DNA from: Amborella trichopoda
Taxonomy: Eukaryota > Streptophyta > Magnoliopsida > Amborellales > Amborellaceae
Direction of reading: 5' to 3'
Assembly: GCF_000471905.2 (NCBI RefSeq)
Contig: NW_006496628.1
Coordinates: 1,586,597-1,650,596 of the forward strand
Length of the DNA stretch: 64,000 nt
Part shown: in pieces, positions 1 through 11,408 of the stretch
Layout: each line of letters opens with the position of its first letter
Numbering within the stretch: the first letter of the stretch is position 1
Position numbers and translations under genes: made by a program
Notes under the pieces: generated by a model
The model's database searches: none
Told to the model about the DNA's origin: nothing
Seen by the model: the letters and a program-made list of their open reading frames with translations, nothing else

Positions 1-310
1 GACAAGAGAAGAAATGAAGAGATGAGGGTTAGGAGAAGGAAGAAGAGAGCAGAAAAGAAAGAGACATTTGACTGGGTGGCTAGCCTATCATAGTGGCTAC
101 CCTAGCACAGTGGCTAGATTGACCTAACATGGTCGCAAGACGGGTACGGTAACACACCAACACCACGGCAATACTACTCGACGACAGAATACCATCACCA
201 ACTAGCTTGACATAATGGCGAGTTCGACATTGCAACAAGATGGACACGGTAACTTAGACCGGCACAGCGGTAATACTGCTCGATGACAAGACTACCGTGA
301 CAGTGTGAGA
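1..310 (-). repeat. CT-rich family block P3, inverted copy
   Basis: The reverse complement of this stretch matches blocks at 3108-3350 and 32890-33130. All share the order TGACCAAGG or TGATCAAAG, then GACTNGCACT, a run of GTAACTC/AGAGTTAC motifs and repeats of CTAGNCATTGTGTC. A purine-rich tract (about 310-417) follows, which is the complement of the CT tract preceding P3 in the other copies. No coding is recognised. The copy continues past the window start. Confidence 0.6.
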
Positions 311-417
311 CTTGTCCTTGGTCAAATAAGGGAGGAAGAAGAAAAAGAAGGAGAAAGAGGAGAGATAAGAAAAGCAGAGAGTGGAAGAGAAAGAGAAGAA
401 AATATATAGGAGATGTT

Positions 418-1806
418 TGAAGACATTTTTCAGCATCTTGGTCCATGATGCGAAATAAAGAGGAAACAGGTCAATAAATTATCAACATACAATGAAATTC
501 CTGACAGTATCATAATTTCCCCATAATGAGTCTAAATCATTTTGAAGCACTTCAAAAGGCCACCTGCTCGGTTCGTCGCAATCTGACATATCTAAGGCAG
601 TGCATAGAAGAAACAATTTTTCAAAAATCAGCCTCTAGCACCCTGAAACAGACCCCGTAACTAGAGCAATATTCTCGGTAAGTCAAAAAGCTTTGAGACC
701 ATAACCATTCGATCCGACATGATCGAAAACCCTTATGGATCAAGTTTCAGCTTAATCAGGCATTTTAAAACAAAGTTATGGGTAAAATCCCAAAAAGGGG
801 TAGGCCGCACGCTATTCCCGTGCGGCCTCCCTACACCAATCTCCATTAAAGAAGGCTGATGTGCACAGTCCCAAGCATCAACTTCAACGAACCGTATCTC
901 ACTCGTCTTGAGTCGGATCACTCTCAAATTTGGTGAGCATTTTCGTCTCATTAAGACAAGCATTTTGATATGTGCCACGACCCATGACGATACCCGAGTA
1001 GGGAGAAAAATTAGAGAGAAGTTGCAAATACATGAAGACAAATGTAGAAAAATCAACAGCAGCACAACTCACTCGAGCAATCGAATCATGACGCTCGCAT
1101 ACCCGATTGACATGAAACTAATACCATTATTTGCTTAAAGTTCGACGTTATCTTTGGCCTAAACCCCATATATGATGAACGGTTTCATTTTATAGACAAA
1201 AGTGTCAAACTTCTGTAAATTTTGACTGTCGAATTCTAGATTCTGTGCAAAAACTCAAGACGACAAAATCTTTGTCCGGACACAAAATGGAGCTGCATTT
1301 GGTTCCATGTGATCATGATGGTATGCTTAGTTTTCTTGAAAAAAACATCAAGGAATGAGCAAACTATCGATTCAAAGTTTTCAATATTCATCCAAATTTT
1401 GAGTCAAATGTCGTGACCCAAAAACATGATCCATGGCTCGAAGTTGGTATCAAATTGATTGCCATGTTGAGCCCTACAAAAATTCAATCATGTCGATCAA
1501 ACAAACGACGGAGCAACCCCGAATCATCCATGGAAGATCACACAAGTTCTTGGGCAACAACAGGGACTGTTTTGAAATTTCATGTATTATTGAGCAGGGG
1601 CAAAGTAATCCTTTTGCACCCAATTTTAGAATTTATTTTAATTCAATTAAATGGTAATTATCATCAATTTAGGTAGTTTTTGGGTGTACATCCATGTTTG
1701 GGCCCAATTTTATATAAACATGTTAAACCTAATTGTAAAGAAACCCTTCGTTCCTTCTTGAGATTGATCAATAAAGTTTCAATTCTTGCCAAAGTTTGTG
1801 GGTGCA
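418..1806 (+). repeat. LTR-like block P1 of the CT-rich repeat family
   Basis: The block starts TGAAGACATTTTTCA and ends in CA just before a GA-rich tract. It matches 30312-28887 on the minus strand along its length, including a GTAGGCCGCACG...CCCGTGCGGCC stretch (about 801-826) and the tail. Near the end are a TATA-like TATATAAACATG (about 1712) and an AATAAAG signal (about 1770), the order expected for an LTR with U3, R and U5. No primer-binding site is recognised after it, so the LTR reading is inference. No coding is recognised. Confidence 0.5.
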
Positions 1807-3107
1807 TTTTGGAGAGAGAGAGAGAGAGGAGAGAGAATAAAAGGGTTGATACCCCTCGATAAGGTAACTTTCTCTCTCCTCATCTTTTCCTCTCATCTTT
1901 ATCTCTCTTTCTCTCTCTTTTTTTTTCTCTTATATCTCTTTCTCTCTTCATTTCTCTCTAATCTCTATCTCTACATTCTCTCTCCTCTTTTTCTCGCATA
2001 TTTATCTTCTTCTTTCTCTCTTTCTCCCTCTTTCTCTCTTTTCTTTTCCCTCTCATCTCCATCTCTATCTCTTTCTCTCTCTTCCTCCACTGGTTTATCA
2101 CTTTTCTCTTTCCCTACACTTCTCTCTTTTCTCTACTCACACATGGTGGACCTATCGACTGGTGCGATGTCTTCCTGCTTCTGAGACATTAACAGTGAGT
2201 CGGGCCATAACCTGAGAGGTGGGCCAGGCCTCTATCAAAATTTCCTTTCCTCTCTTTTATCACATCTGGTGTAAACCTATCGCCACCTGTGCTTTCTCTC
2301 TCTTCTCTCTTTTGTCATAGCTAGCGTAAACCTATCGCCGCCTGTATTTTCTCTCTCTTTCTTCTCTTTTATTACAACTGGCGGAAGCATATCGCCGCAT
2401 GTGTTCTATCTCCTTTTTCTTTTGTCACAGACAACAAAAACCAATCGCTGCATGTGTGCTTTTTCTCTCTTTTCCTTCTATCACAGCCGATGGAAGCATA
2501 TCTTTGCATGTGTTTTCTCTGTCTTTCTTCTCTGTTATCACAGCTGGTGGAAGACTATCGCTGCCTATGTGCTTTCTCTCCTTTTTCTTCTGTCACAGCC
2601 GGCAGAAGCCTAACGCCTCCTGTGCTTTTTCACTATTTTCCTTCTGTCACAGCAGGCAGAAGCCTATCATCATTAGTGTTCTTTCTCTCTCCTCTTTCTT
2701 TTATCACAGCCGACGAAAGCCTATTACCTCCTGTGTTCTCCCTTTGCTCTTCTCTTTCCCACAGACGGGGAAGCTCATCACCGTCTGAGTTTCTCTTTCC
2801 CCATCTCATCACCATCTGTGTCTTCCTCTTCCTTTTCTCTCTTCCTTCTCTCTCTTCCTTCTCTTTTTATTTCTTCTCTTTGCTTTTCCCTCTCTTCTTT
2901 CTCTTCCTCTTTCTTTTCCCTTTATCTCCTCTCATGCTCTTCTTCTTCTTTCTCTCTCTCCTTTTCCTTCTATTATTATCTTCTTCTTCTTTCACTAATG
3001 TCTCTCTCGCCTCGCTCTTCCTTTTCTTTTCCTTTCTTATTTCTCGCCTCCATATTTTCTTCTCTCTCTCTCTTTACTCTCTCTTCTTTCTTTTACTCAT
3101 TCGTTTG
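1807..3107 (+). repeat. Polypyrimidine tract with hairpin minisatellite (copy A)
   Basis: A short GA run (1811-1840) is followed by over 1.2 kb of almost pure CT sequence. Within it, about 2255-2820 holds around ten units of 52-58 bp. Each unit is an arm (CACAGCCGGC-like), a loop near GAAGCCTATC, an opposite arm (GCCGCCTGTG-like) and a CT spacer. Some units pair well: CAGACGG and CCGTCTG near 2762-2788. Long Ser/Phe/Leu-rich reading frames here come from the CT composition and are not genes. Confidence 0.75.
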
Positions 3108-3350
3108 ATCAAAGAGGGCTTGAGACTAGCACTCCATGGTAATCATGTCGTTCAACAGTAACGTCGTTGTGCCGGTTAGAGTTACGGTGCCCTCTTTACT
3201 ATCACGACATACTAGCCATTGTGTCAAGCAAGTCGATATTTATATTGTCATCTAATAGTAATTATGGTGAGCCGATCTGAGTTACCGAGCTCGTTTTACT
3301 GCCACACCGGGTCAATTACCTACTAGTTTAGTCACTGTGTCGGTCTCACA
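3108..3350 (+). repeat. CT-rich family block P3
   Basis: Conserved non-coding block, also at 32890-33130 (+) and 1-310 (-). It begins at TGATCAAAGAGGG after the CT tract and contains repeated GTTACNG and CATTGTGTC motifs. A short CT-rich stretch (3360-3420) follows before block P2. Function unknown. Confidence 0.6.
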
Positions 3351-3489
3351 GCCTGGTCAAATTCTTCTCATCCCAATCTCAATTCTCTCATTCTTCTCTT
3401 CTTCATTTTGAATGTGCACGTCTGTGTACGTTCACCCAAAGGCAAGATGGGGTCCCTTGACCCACTTGTCTTGTAACATTTGCCATGTG

Positions 3490-3774
3490 TATGTGATTGT
3501 AGAAATAGGAGAATACAGGCTACGGGAGGAGATTCCGAACCAGTTCTACGACTAGGGGGCTTTCTTCGTGATCCAAGAGGGTGCTCACAAGAGCCAGCCC
3601 GAGTAAGTCACCAACCCACCTTAAATTCCTCTCTCATCGGTTGGTACACCTGCCGTTATTTTTTAGCAAGGTTCCTGACAGAGTGATCTAAAGTCCCGAG
3701 TTCCCTTGAAACCCGAGATATGTGCTGCCAGTTCATCCAGATCCGGAGGGCGAGATCGAGGCACCTAACCAGCT
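3490..3774 (+). repeat. CT-rich family block P2
   Basis: About 280 bp shared with 27032-27303 and 33262-33553. Landmarks in order are GGGCTTTC, GTGATC(C/T)AAGAGGG, GAGCCAGCCC, TAAATTCCTCTCTCATC, TTGAAACCCGAGA and GGAGGGCGAGATCGAGGCA, ending CTAACCA. Here the block stops abruptly at the LTR of the adjoining Tat-lineage element. No protein match is recognised. Confidence 0.65.
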
Positions 3775-4833
3775 TGATTTTTACGATGAAAATCTGACAG
3801 ATCTTTCGATGAAGATCTCTTGGATCTTAACATGTTAAACTTATAAAAATACTGTGGTGGATAGAGTGGGACAAATCGAATTCAGATCTGAGGCCAGATC
3901 AGCCCGGGAATGAGCAGATCTACTCTCAGATTTGTGGTAGAGCTAACATGATCCAAGACACTAAAATATGATTTTTAAAGAAAATTAAAGTAACAAAATA
4001 AGTAAAATAGAATCAAAATAGTAAAAGAAGAAGAAAGAAAGAAGATGAAACAATACCAAACCGTGCTGGATGGCCAGTGACTCTCGTGCCTTTTAGGGCT
4101 CGCCCGTATCAGCACCGACGTCCTCTTTGCCTCTCTAATTCGGATGTTGACCAGCAGATCTCTAGTATAGAAACGCTATTGTGCCCTGAAAATGGTTTTA
4201 AAACTAGGGTAGTTGTGCCCTAAAGATTTAAGCTTTTGGCTTAAGCTTAGGGTTTCAGGAGGCTGGGGTCTCTGAAGCTCTCAACCCTTTCAGAAGAAGT
4301 CTATCTCTCTCTCGTATCCAACTTCCTATGTCGTTAAGTAGCCATGAAAACGGGATATACAAGTCTCAAAATCTTCTACGAAGGATATGCTCACATAACA
4401 AACCAATCCTTATAAAAAGAAAATGGGTTTTAGAGGTCTCGAATCTGAGCAACACACGTAGTGTCGCCCAAATCTGGGCGACACTAGGCTTGTCTCCCAG
4501 TCTAGGTTGGGCGACACTGCTCATGTCACCCAAGTCAAAAAGTGTCAAAATTGAAATTTTTTTCAATGTGTTCCTAAACTTCTTGTAAAGCTTTTATAGA
4601 AAATTTGGGTCAAAACCGATTTTTGTACTATTTTGAATGGCTTTTTTGATAAAACTGGGCATTTACAAGAATCTGGGTCAAAACATGGTTTTTGCAAGGT
4701 TTCGGGTTGGCAGATTGGTTCCGGGTCACAAGATAGGTTTTGTGAACCATGGATTTTGGGTTTATTAAGATAATGTGGTCCTAAGGGTTCAAAAACCCAT
4801 AGAGTTTGTCAGATTTAAAATGGGGTGTCTACA
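3775..4833 (-). repeat. 3' LTR of element 1
   Basis: On the minus strand it begins TGTAGACACCCC, just after the polypurine tract complementing 4834-4846. It ends near the CATCGTAAA motif and pairs with 15663-16739. It contains GGGCGACAC/GTGTCGCCC inverted motifs (about 4455-4530) that recur elsewhere in the element. Confidence 0.85.
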
Positions 4834-4846
4834 GTCGCCCCTCTTT
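4834..4846 (-). other. Polypurine tract of element 1
   Basis: On the minus strand this reads CCAAAGAGGGGCGAC directly before TGTAGACACC, the position and composition of a plus-strand primer. A similar tract is common in plant Tat-lineage elements. Confidence 0.7.
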
Positions 4847-5800
4847 GGCACTCCCAGTTCTTCAAGGGAGATGTGAGTGGCAAAGAAGTAGACACTTTGG
4901 CTTTCTCTGTCCTTCGAGGGGCAGGTGCAAGTCAAAGATTTCTTTCTGATGTCACGTGGTCGTAGGGCACACCAACTATCCCTCCAAGTCATTGCGCTCA
5001 CCGAGCTCACCCACCTAAGGAATTTTTCCTCCTAAGGTTTTCGATGTGAGATGTCAGTGAGTTACACAAACTTGAAACTCAAGTTGGATTTTATGGCCCT
5101 TCCACTTAACTTTAGGGGGTTTTGTAGTTTGAAAATTTTAACCCTGGCATCTTCTTTGATCTCCTTAGGGTTTCCTAAGGCTATCTATATGTTTAAGAAA
5201 AGAGAGGATAATGCAGACATTGAAAACTTGTTCCTGATGTCCCGTGGTCAGAGGGCACACTAACTATCCCTCTAAGTCATTGCACTCACCGAGCTCACCC
5301 ACCTTTGGCATTTTTCCTCCTAGGGTTTCCAGAGTGAGATGTCTGTGAGTTACACAAGCTTGAAACTCGAGTTGGATTTTCTTGCCATGCCACATAACTT
5401 CAGTTTCAAATATGCAAACCTGCATTTTCTTGGATTTCCTCAGGATTCCCTAAGGCTGTCTATAGGAAGAAGGCATTCCAATGGAAGAGACTTGTCAGGT
5501 CAAATCCGAAGAGAGATACGAGGTAGAAACACGGCAATCACGGCGACATGATACTCATCATATTCGGGTGTCCAAGCTCCTTTGTTTTCAAAGTCTTTAA
5601 GAAATTTTGAATGTAGGGGATGTTTGAAATAGAACTCGGAGCAGGGATAGGTTACGATTTTAACAAAGAAATTATAGTTTTCGAAAACACAGACATATAG
5701 TGAAAATTTTTGGAAAAGGAAAGATATTTCAAAAAACGAAGTTGGTTAGCAGTTTTAACTCCTGTAACCATAGAGCCCTCTAAGCAGTTTAGCATCATGC
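4847..5800. other. 3' non-coding region of element 1 with a short duplication
   Basis: Two similar stretches (about 4940-5110 and 5230-5400) share the wording TGATGTC(A/C)CGTGGTC, CTATCCCTC and GAGTTACACAA. This looks like an internal duplication of roughly 290 bp in the region between pol and the 3' LTR. No coding is recognised. Confidence 0.5.
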
Positions 5801-5814
5801 AGCGATGGACAATA

Positions 5815-6385
5815 CACCTGACCCTTTTACATTAATACGGGGATAGACGGAGTACACCTAACCCTTTTACGTCATACGGGGATAGACGTTTTTCGTTGAA
5901 CATGGTGGTTGTGCCCTGAACACCACCGACCTTTTGCGTCATACAGTGCTAAACGTTTTCATTAAACAGGGTGGTCGTGCACTGAACGCACCCAACCTTT
6001 TGCGTCATACGGGGCTAGACGTTACATGTCTCTGCTCTTTTACGTCGCACGAGTTTGACGTTTGAACTGGATACATCTGACCTTTTGCATCATACAGAGC
6101 TAGATGGTACCTGCCTCTACTCTTTTTACGTCGCACGAGTTTGATTTTCCAATGAATGGGATGGTTGTGCCCTGGTCACACCCAACCTTTTGCGTCATAC
6201 GGGGCTAGACGTTACCTGTCTTGGCTCTTTTACGGCGTACAAGTTTGACGTTTTTCCATTGAATAGAGTGGTTGTGCCTTGAACACACCCAACCTTTTGC
6301 GTCATACGGGGCTAGAAGTTACCTGTCTCGGCTCTTTTACGTCGCACAAGTTTGACGTTTTTTCCACTAAGCAGAGTCGTTGTGC
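5815..6385. repeat. Degenerate minisatellite in element 1
   Basis: Repeats carry CTTTTGCGTCATACGGGG, CTAGACGTT, CTCTTTTACGTCGCAC and GTGGTTGTGCCCTGAAC in rotating order. The short unit is about 50-60 bp and the higher-order unit about 105-120 bp, with seven or more occurrences of the GTCATACGG core. It lies between pol and the 3' LTR, a region that is repeat-rich in all three Tat-lineage fossils here. Confidence 0.75.
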
Positions 6386-6594
6386 CCTGGATTGGACTTT
6401 GGTTGGCAGTTTAGGCTCGTGCCACAGAGGAAAAAAGTTTTTATTTTTGGAAAATTGGTTAGCAATTTAGGCTCTTTCCACCGAGGAGCTTTTAAAATTT
6501 TTGAAACTTAATAAAAATGTTTAAAAAAAAGTCACAAAATACATGATAAGTCCCTGAAGACCCCAAAATTGAGTGGGGTGATTTTGGACCAAAA

Positions 6595-7045
6595 CGTTTT
6601 GGGCGACGCCGCCGTGTTGCCCCGGCTGCATTGGTGGTGTCGCCAAGCAAAAATTATTTTTTTCCTTTATGTATTTTGCTAGGAATAAGAGAAACATGGA
6701 AAATTTTGGCGACACCAGTGATGTCGCTTGAGCGAATAGTGTCGCCCACACAGGCTGGGCGACACCAGGCATGTCGCCCATGTAAAAACAAATAAAATAA
6801 TTATTATTATTTTAAAGGAAACATGGTAAACTAAAAGAAACTTTTTAGCAAAAATATATATGGGCGACACAGGGAGTGTCCCCCTCACAGGTTGGGCGAC
6901 AAGCCTTGTGTCGCCCATAAAAAAAAAGAAAATTATTATTCGGAAAATGGGATGAAAAAGGGGCTTTTTTTCAAAAAAAATGTGGGTGACAAGTGGTGCC
7001 GCCCAAGTCCGAGTACGAAATTGGGGGACACGGGGCGTGTCACCC
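6595..7045. repeat. Cluster of GGGCGACAC palindromes in element 1
   Basis: Short inverted repeats with conserved arms and changing loops. At 6756-6780 the arms TGGGCGACA and TGTCGCCCA are perfect, and 6893-6917 has the same arms around a different loop. Further imperfect copies lie near 6598, 6861 and 6985-7045. The same motif occurs in both LTRs and near 15115-15215 and 15464-15510. Confidence 0.75.
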
Positions 7046-7165
7046 AAACCTTCGATCCTCAAAAAATGTTTTTATGATTTTCTTAATTTTAAGGTTATCC
7101 AAACCCGTTGTTAGCTAAAGTGGATAACTAAAGGAATCATTTTGCGTCGAGTTTCTTTTTTTTTC

Positions 7166-7174
7166 TATAAAAAT
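7166..7174 (+). promoter_or_regulatory. TATA box of the antisense gene in element 1
   Basis: TATAAAAAT followed by a CT-rich leader and an ATG 136 bp downstream (7302, context TCATGGC). It lies on the strand opposite to gag-pol. The promoter reading is inferred from sequence layout only. Confidence 0.45.
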
Positions 7175-7301
7175 CATCCCCCCTCCCATTCTTCTCTCAT
7201 CTTTCAAACTGAATTTTCTTCTTCCCATCTTCTTCTTCTTCCTGCATTATCATCCTCCCTCTGATCTTGCTAGTTTTTCTTGCACTCATCCTTAGGCTTT
7301 C

Positions 7302-8730
7302 ATGGCTCCTAAGAAGGACAACGTGATTTCCAAGGGCAAGGGGAAGGTTTTCGAGCGGATTGACAATGTAGGAGAGGAAGAGGCCTTCCCACGTTTTCGT
7401 AGGGTTTGGCACTTCCCTGAAGGTTAGTCCTCTCATATCTCGCAGGGCCTTCGATCGGGTGAAGTTCCTCGACACGTCAATGGATTTCCTATCATCGGAC
7501 CATGGTTTCGGAATTGGTTTCTTTTTGCTCGACAGTGGCCCGAGCTTATGGCCCTTCTAGCTTCAATTTTGACGATAGCCATCTTGAACATGGCCTCTTG
7601 CCATGTGAACTTTCCACTCCTTGAAACTATTGCTGAGAGATTCAACTATCAAACGAATACCTTCTTCATTCCTACAGGCAAGACAATGCCAAGTTTGGAG
7701 GAAGTTGCCAGGATTTCTGGCCTGAACCTAGACGGGATTACGTATCAACCTTCTAATGCCACCAACGACCATTCTATCATGAGTGTGAGACTGTTGGGGG
7801 CTGCTTATTCTTCACATGGTCAGTGGGTTGATATGGAGTTGCTAGTCCAGAATTGAGAACAATCTCGAGCCACCGAACATATCCGTATTTTTCTTTTTGG
7901 GTTGTTGGGCTGCATTCTTTTTTTGAGTGGTCGTAAGACTGTTCGTAGTTCCCTTATTCCTTTAGTCCATTCCTTTTAGGAACGAGTGGGTTACACCATT
8001 GTTCCGGCCATGTTGGCGGGCATTTACCGAGGTCTTCACGATCGGGCCACGGGAGGTAACTGATTTATTGAGGGCAGTGTCCTGATTTTGCAAGTATATT
8101 TTTTAACACAATTTTTTTTTTTTGCCCCTAGAACCCAATTTTTTGTCTAGGTTATGGCTCTATAACCCATATTTCTACCACAGGAATTATCTGGAAAAAG
8201 CTCAGCTCCATCCGGGGAAGGTCTCAGTTGGGAGACGATTGATCATTGCCCTATCTTTTGCCAATTTCGCCTTACTCTGAATTATACTTCTCTAGGAGAG
8301 GCGATCGATCATTGCCCTATCTTTCCGCTTCGACGACATTCTTCCACTCTTCTGGTCAATGTTGGTTTGTCATGAAAGGGAAAGAAGTCCTCTTCTAGTG
8401 AGGGGTTAGCTAAGCAAGACAAGCCCTCAACCACTTCCAACTATGATTCTTAGCTCAACCACTTCCAACTATGATTCTTAGTGAGAACGGGCCTGCCCTC
8501 TTCCGCTATGCCCCAGATCTTCGAGACTTCATGGTGAACCTTCTGCTCCTGCTCAAGATCCCGTGCCTCCTTGAGAAGATGGTGCCTCATGTTCAAATAA
8601 AAGAATCAAATCCAATGAGGACACTTTTGATATCAGCTTAGAAGAGGCTAAAGTTGAATTGGCTCGGTGGGTAGCCTTCATGGTAGAACTTAAGGCGAAG
8701 GATGTTGATCCGAAGCCGAAGACTGAATAG
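7302..8730 (+). pseudogene. Antisense extra ORF region of element 1, plant-mobile-domain-like
   Basis: Coding-looking segments on the strand opposite to the element's own genes. One begins MAPKKDNVISKGKGK at 7302. Another, around 7548-7856, has FNYQTNTFFIPTGKT and SLEEVARISGLNLDG, resembling the plant mobile domain pattern (RFxxxTxTFxxPxGE, then LxDVxxLxGLxxxG). A charged stretch near 8600-8730 includes EEAKVELARWV. Extra ORFs, sometimes antisense, are known between pol and the 3' LTR of Tat-lineage elements. The region is decayed and has no known function. The plant-mobile-domain link is a by-eye inference. Confidence 0.5.
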
Positions 8731-10700
8731 CCAGATATTTTCTTTATCTTATTTTTCTTGACATGAATAAGTTGATCTCATGATTAGCATTATTTTTCAG
8801 CAGTTTTATATTTGTTGAAGTCTGTTAGAACGGTAGGAATTTTGGTCCTAGGACCAAGTTTAATTTGCATAGATGCATGTAATAAGCTCACTTTCACTTG
8901 ATGAATACGTTAGAATTTTAAGATACCCAAAATTTTATTTTATGTTCTGCTTGATCTCTTCTTCTTTTTTTTATTGCTCTTGTTGGGGGTCTTTTAACTT
9001 GTACGTGCGCAATTAACTTGTCGAACTATAGCAGGATACTTTATTTGCACACACTTTTCAAACTGAATTTTTACAAACTCATCCCCCTAGTCGTAGGTTG
9101 TTTGTCTCAAATTTCCAGCCATTGGGTCATCATAAACACACATAGGGGTGAGCTTGCCTCATTTTGCCTCAGGCGAGAGAAAAACACTCCTAGACTAGCC
9201 AATTTCGTCATTGGCGACGTTCACCCATCTCCTATATGTAGTAGTTGGTAATTATACTCGTACAACCATGGAGTGCCTGGCTAGTTTCAAGCTTTCATAA
9301 CATACGTAGGAAGTTGGCTTCGAGAACGAGGTCAATTGACTAACAGTTTAACCTCTTGTAGTGATGGAGGAAGTCCTTTCTAAACTTTTGAAAATGGATG
9401 ATTTAAAAGTCAAATTGAAAAGGGATTTTCAAAAGGGACGGGCCTTACAATTTTGCCACCTGTGGTCCCTTTGGTGGTCATTTTCTTTATCAAGTTTTAC
9501 CCAAAGATGATGAAAGGATTTTCTTGTGGGATCATGAGAACTCAAAAGTTTCGAAGTTGTCCTTTTCCTTTGAAGCTTTCATCGTGTGCTTCGTGGGTCC
9601 ATGAAGGGTTCTATGGATTCTTGCTGGGCTTCCATCTTGGAGAAATCTCGACGTTCAGTTTCCATTCATGTCGCCCTCTCGCATCTTTCTGAGATGGTTC
9701 TATTGGGAACCTACCGGGTTTAGGAGGAGTTTTCATCCTCAGGGTCTACTTGTGCAGTATTGTTAGAACTTGCAAGTACTTGTTTGTACTTGAGTGGTTT
9801 GAATTAGAAGCTCCTTCTTGGAGATTTTTTATTCTTTTTTTTTTTTTTACTCATGATGCCTTTTCAGATTTTAACCACTTCCATTTTTTTCTTTTTAGTT
9901 TTTTTTTTTTTTCTTTGTGGCGCCTTTTCAAGTTTTCATCACTCTTTTGAGCCCGTTATGGATAGTATTTTCTAAGATAAATTGCATTAATGGGGTCGTT
10001 GAACTCGTACCCCTCTTGAATTTTTATCTTGTAAGAATTTCCTGTATGTACCATGGTAACCACTAATGGCCCCTCTCAATTAGGTTGGAACTTGCCTAAA
10101 GGGTGTGGATTTGCAAAGAGTGTTGAAGATTTTATTGAGTACCATGTCTCCTTCTTTGAATTGTTGAGGAACAACTTTTCTTTGGTATGCCCTCTCGATT
10201 CTACGCTGATAAGCAACAATATTGTGTGTCACTCATAATAGTCTTTCATCCAAATTAACGAGAGCTACAATTCATGTTTCGATCTTTTGTTCCTCATCCA
10301 CATTTTTATGAATGAGCACTTGGAGAGATGGTATCTCGACTTCAATGGGTAGCACTGCTTCCATTCCATACACTAATGAGTATGGGGTCATGTCAGTAGG
10401 AGTCTTCTCAGTTGTTCGATAGGCTCATCGCGCGTCGTTTAGCTTTTCTTGCCAATCTTTTCCACCTTCTATTATTCCATCTATAATTCTGAGAAGTCCT
10501 TTGTTTGTGGCGTTTGCTTGTCCAATTCCTTGAGGGTAGTAAGGTGTGGAGAATTTCTGTGTTATTCCAAAATTTTTACACACCTTAGTGACCCTTTCAC
10601 TTTTGAAGTTGGACCCATTGTCAGTAATGATTCACTCAGGAATACCGAATCTGAATACAATGTTGTTCTTTATGAAACGAGCAACATGTTGTCCTTCAAT
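8731..10700. other. Decayed internal region of element 1
   Basis: T-rich sequence with no convincing domain. Around 9800-9960 is the wording GATGCCTTTTCAG...TTTTCA(A/C)C, also seen at 36980-37200 (element 3) and, inverted, at 25720-25980 (element 2), so it is lineage-specific non-coding DNA. From about 10300 rightwards the minus strand becomes pol-like. Confidence 0.4.
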
Positions 10701-10724
10701 TTTGATAAATAATGCAGCCTCTAC

Positions 10725-11114
10725 TCATTTTGTGAAGTACTTTGTAGTCGTTAATATAAAATGGTGGCCGCTTGAGGCTTTTGGTGAAGTCATTTCGATG
10801 ATATCAAGACCCCACATAGCAAGGGGCCATACGAGCGGTGTTGAGTTGAGTGGTACGAACAGTGCATAGATGAGGTCTCCATAAAGTTGACATTTGAGAC
10901 ACCTCTTAACGAGCTTCCAACAATCTTCAGCCATGGTGGTCAAGTAATAGCCTTGGCACTTGATTTTCTGAGCTAAGGCCGCTGCCCTAGAATGACCTCC
11001 TTCATTGTGTAACTCTGTTAATACTTGGTCGATTTCTGGTTGATCGAGACACCATGGAATGATGCCATCGAAGGATTTCTTGAACTGGAGATCACCTCTT
11101 GCTAAGAATCCCAT
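10725..11114 (-). pseudogene. Integrase N-terminal region fossil, element 1
   Basis: The minus-strand translation has a His/Cys zinc-binding head (TELHNEGGHSRAAALAQK, then CWKLVKRCLKCQ) followed by WPLAMWGLDII, the start of the integrase core in Tat-lineage elements. It is broken, and catalytic core residues are not assigned. Confidence 0.75.
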
Positions 11115-11171
11115 AGAAAACCTTCAAAGGGATTTTTTATCCTTTTTTGAATGGGTTTGAACACTCGGCCT

Positions 11172-11285
11172 CTTCAGGTTAAGGAATCAACCTCGTCAGC
11201 CTGAAGCTCTTCGGGTTAAGGAATCAACCTCGTCAACCTGAAGCTCTTCGGGTTAAGGAATCAACCTCATCAGCCTGAAGTTTGA
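11172..11285. repeat. Short tandem repeat, about 45 bp unit
   Basis: Three consecutive copies of a unit containing GGTTAAGGAATCAACCTC and TCAGCCTGAAG, differing by a few bases. It lies between the integrase-like and gag-like regions of element 1. Confidence 0.85.
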
Positions 11286-11408
11286 CAAGGTCAGCCGTAG
11301 CAATAGTAATGGGAGACTTTGGGGTGTTGGCCCTTATTTGGAAGATGACACCTTTTCATTAATTTTGACCATATCGATCTCTAGTGTGTCATCTTCACCA
11401 TATCAGTC

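Noticed and set aside
10449-10869. Overlapping plus-strand open frames
   Set aside because: They are on the strand opposite to the integrase-like region and have no domain wording of their own.
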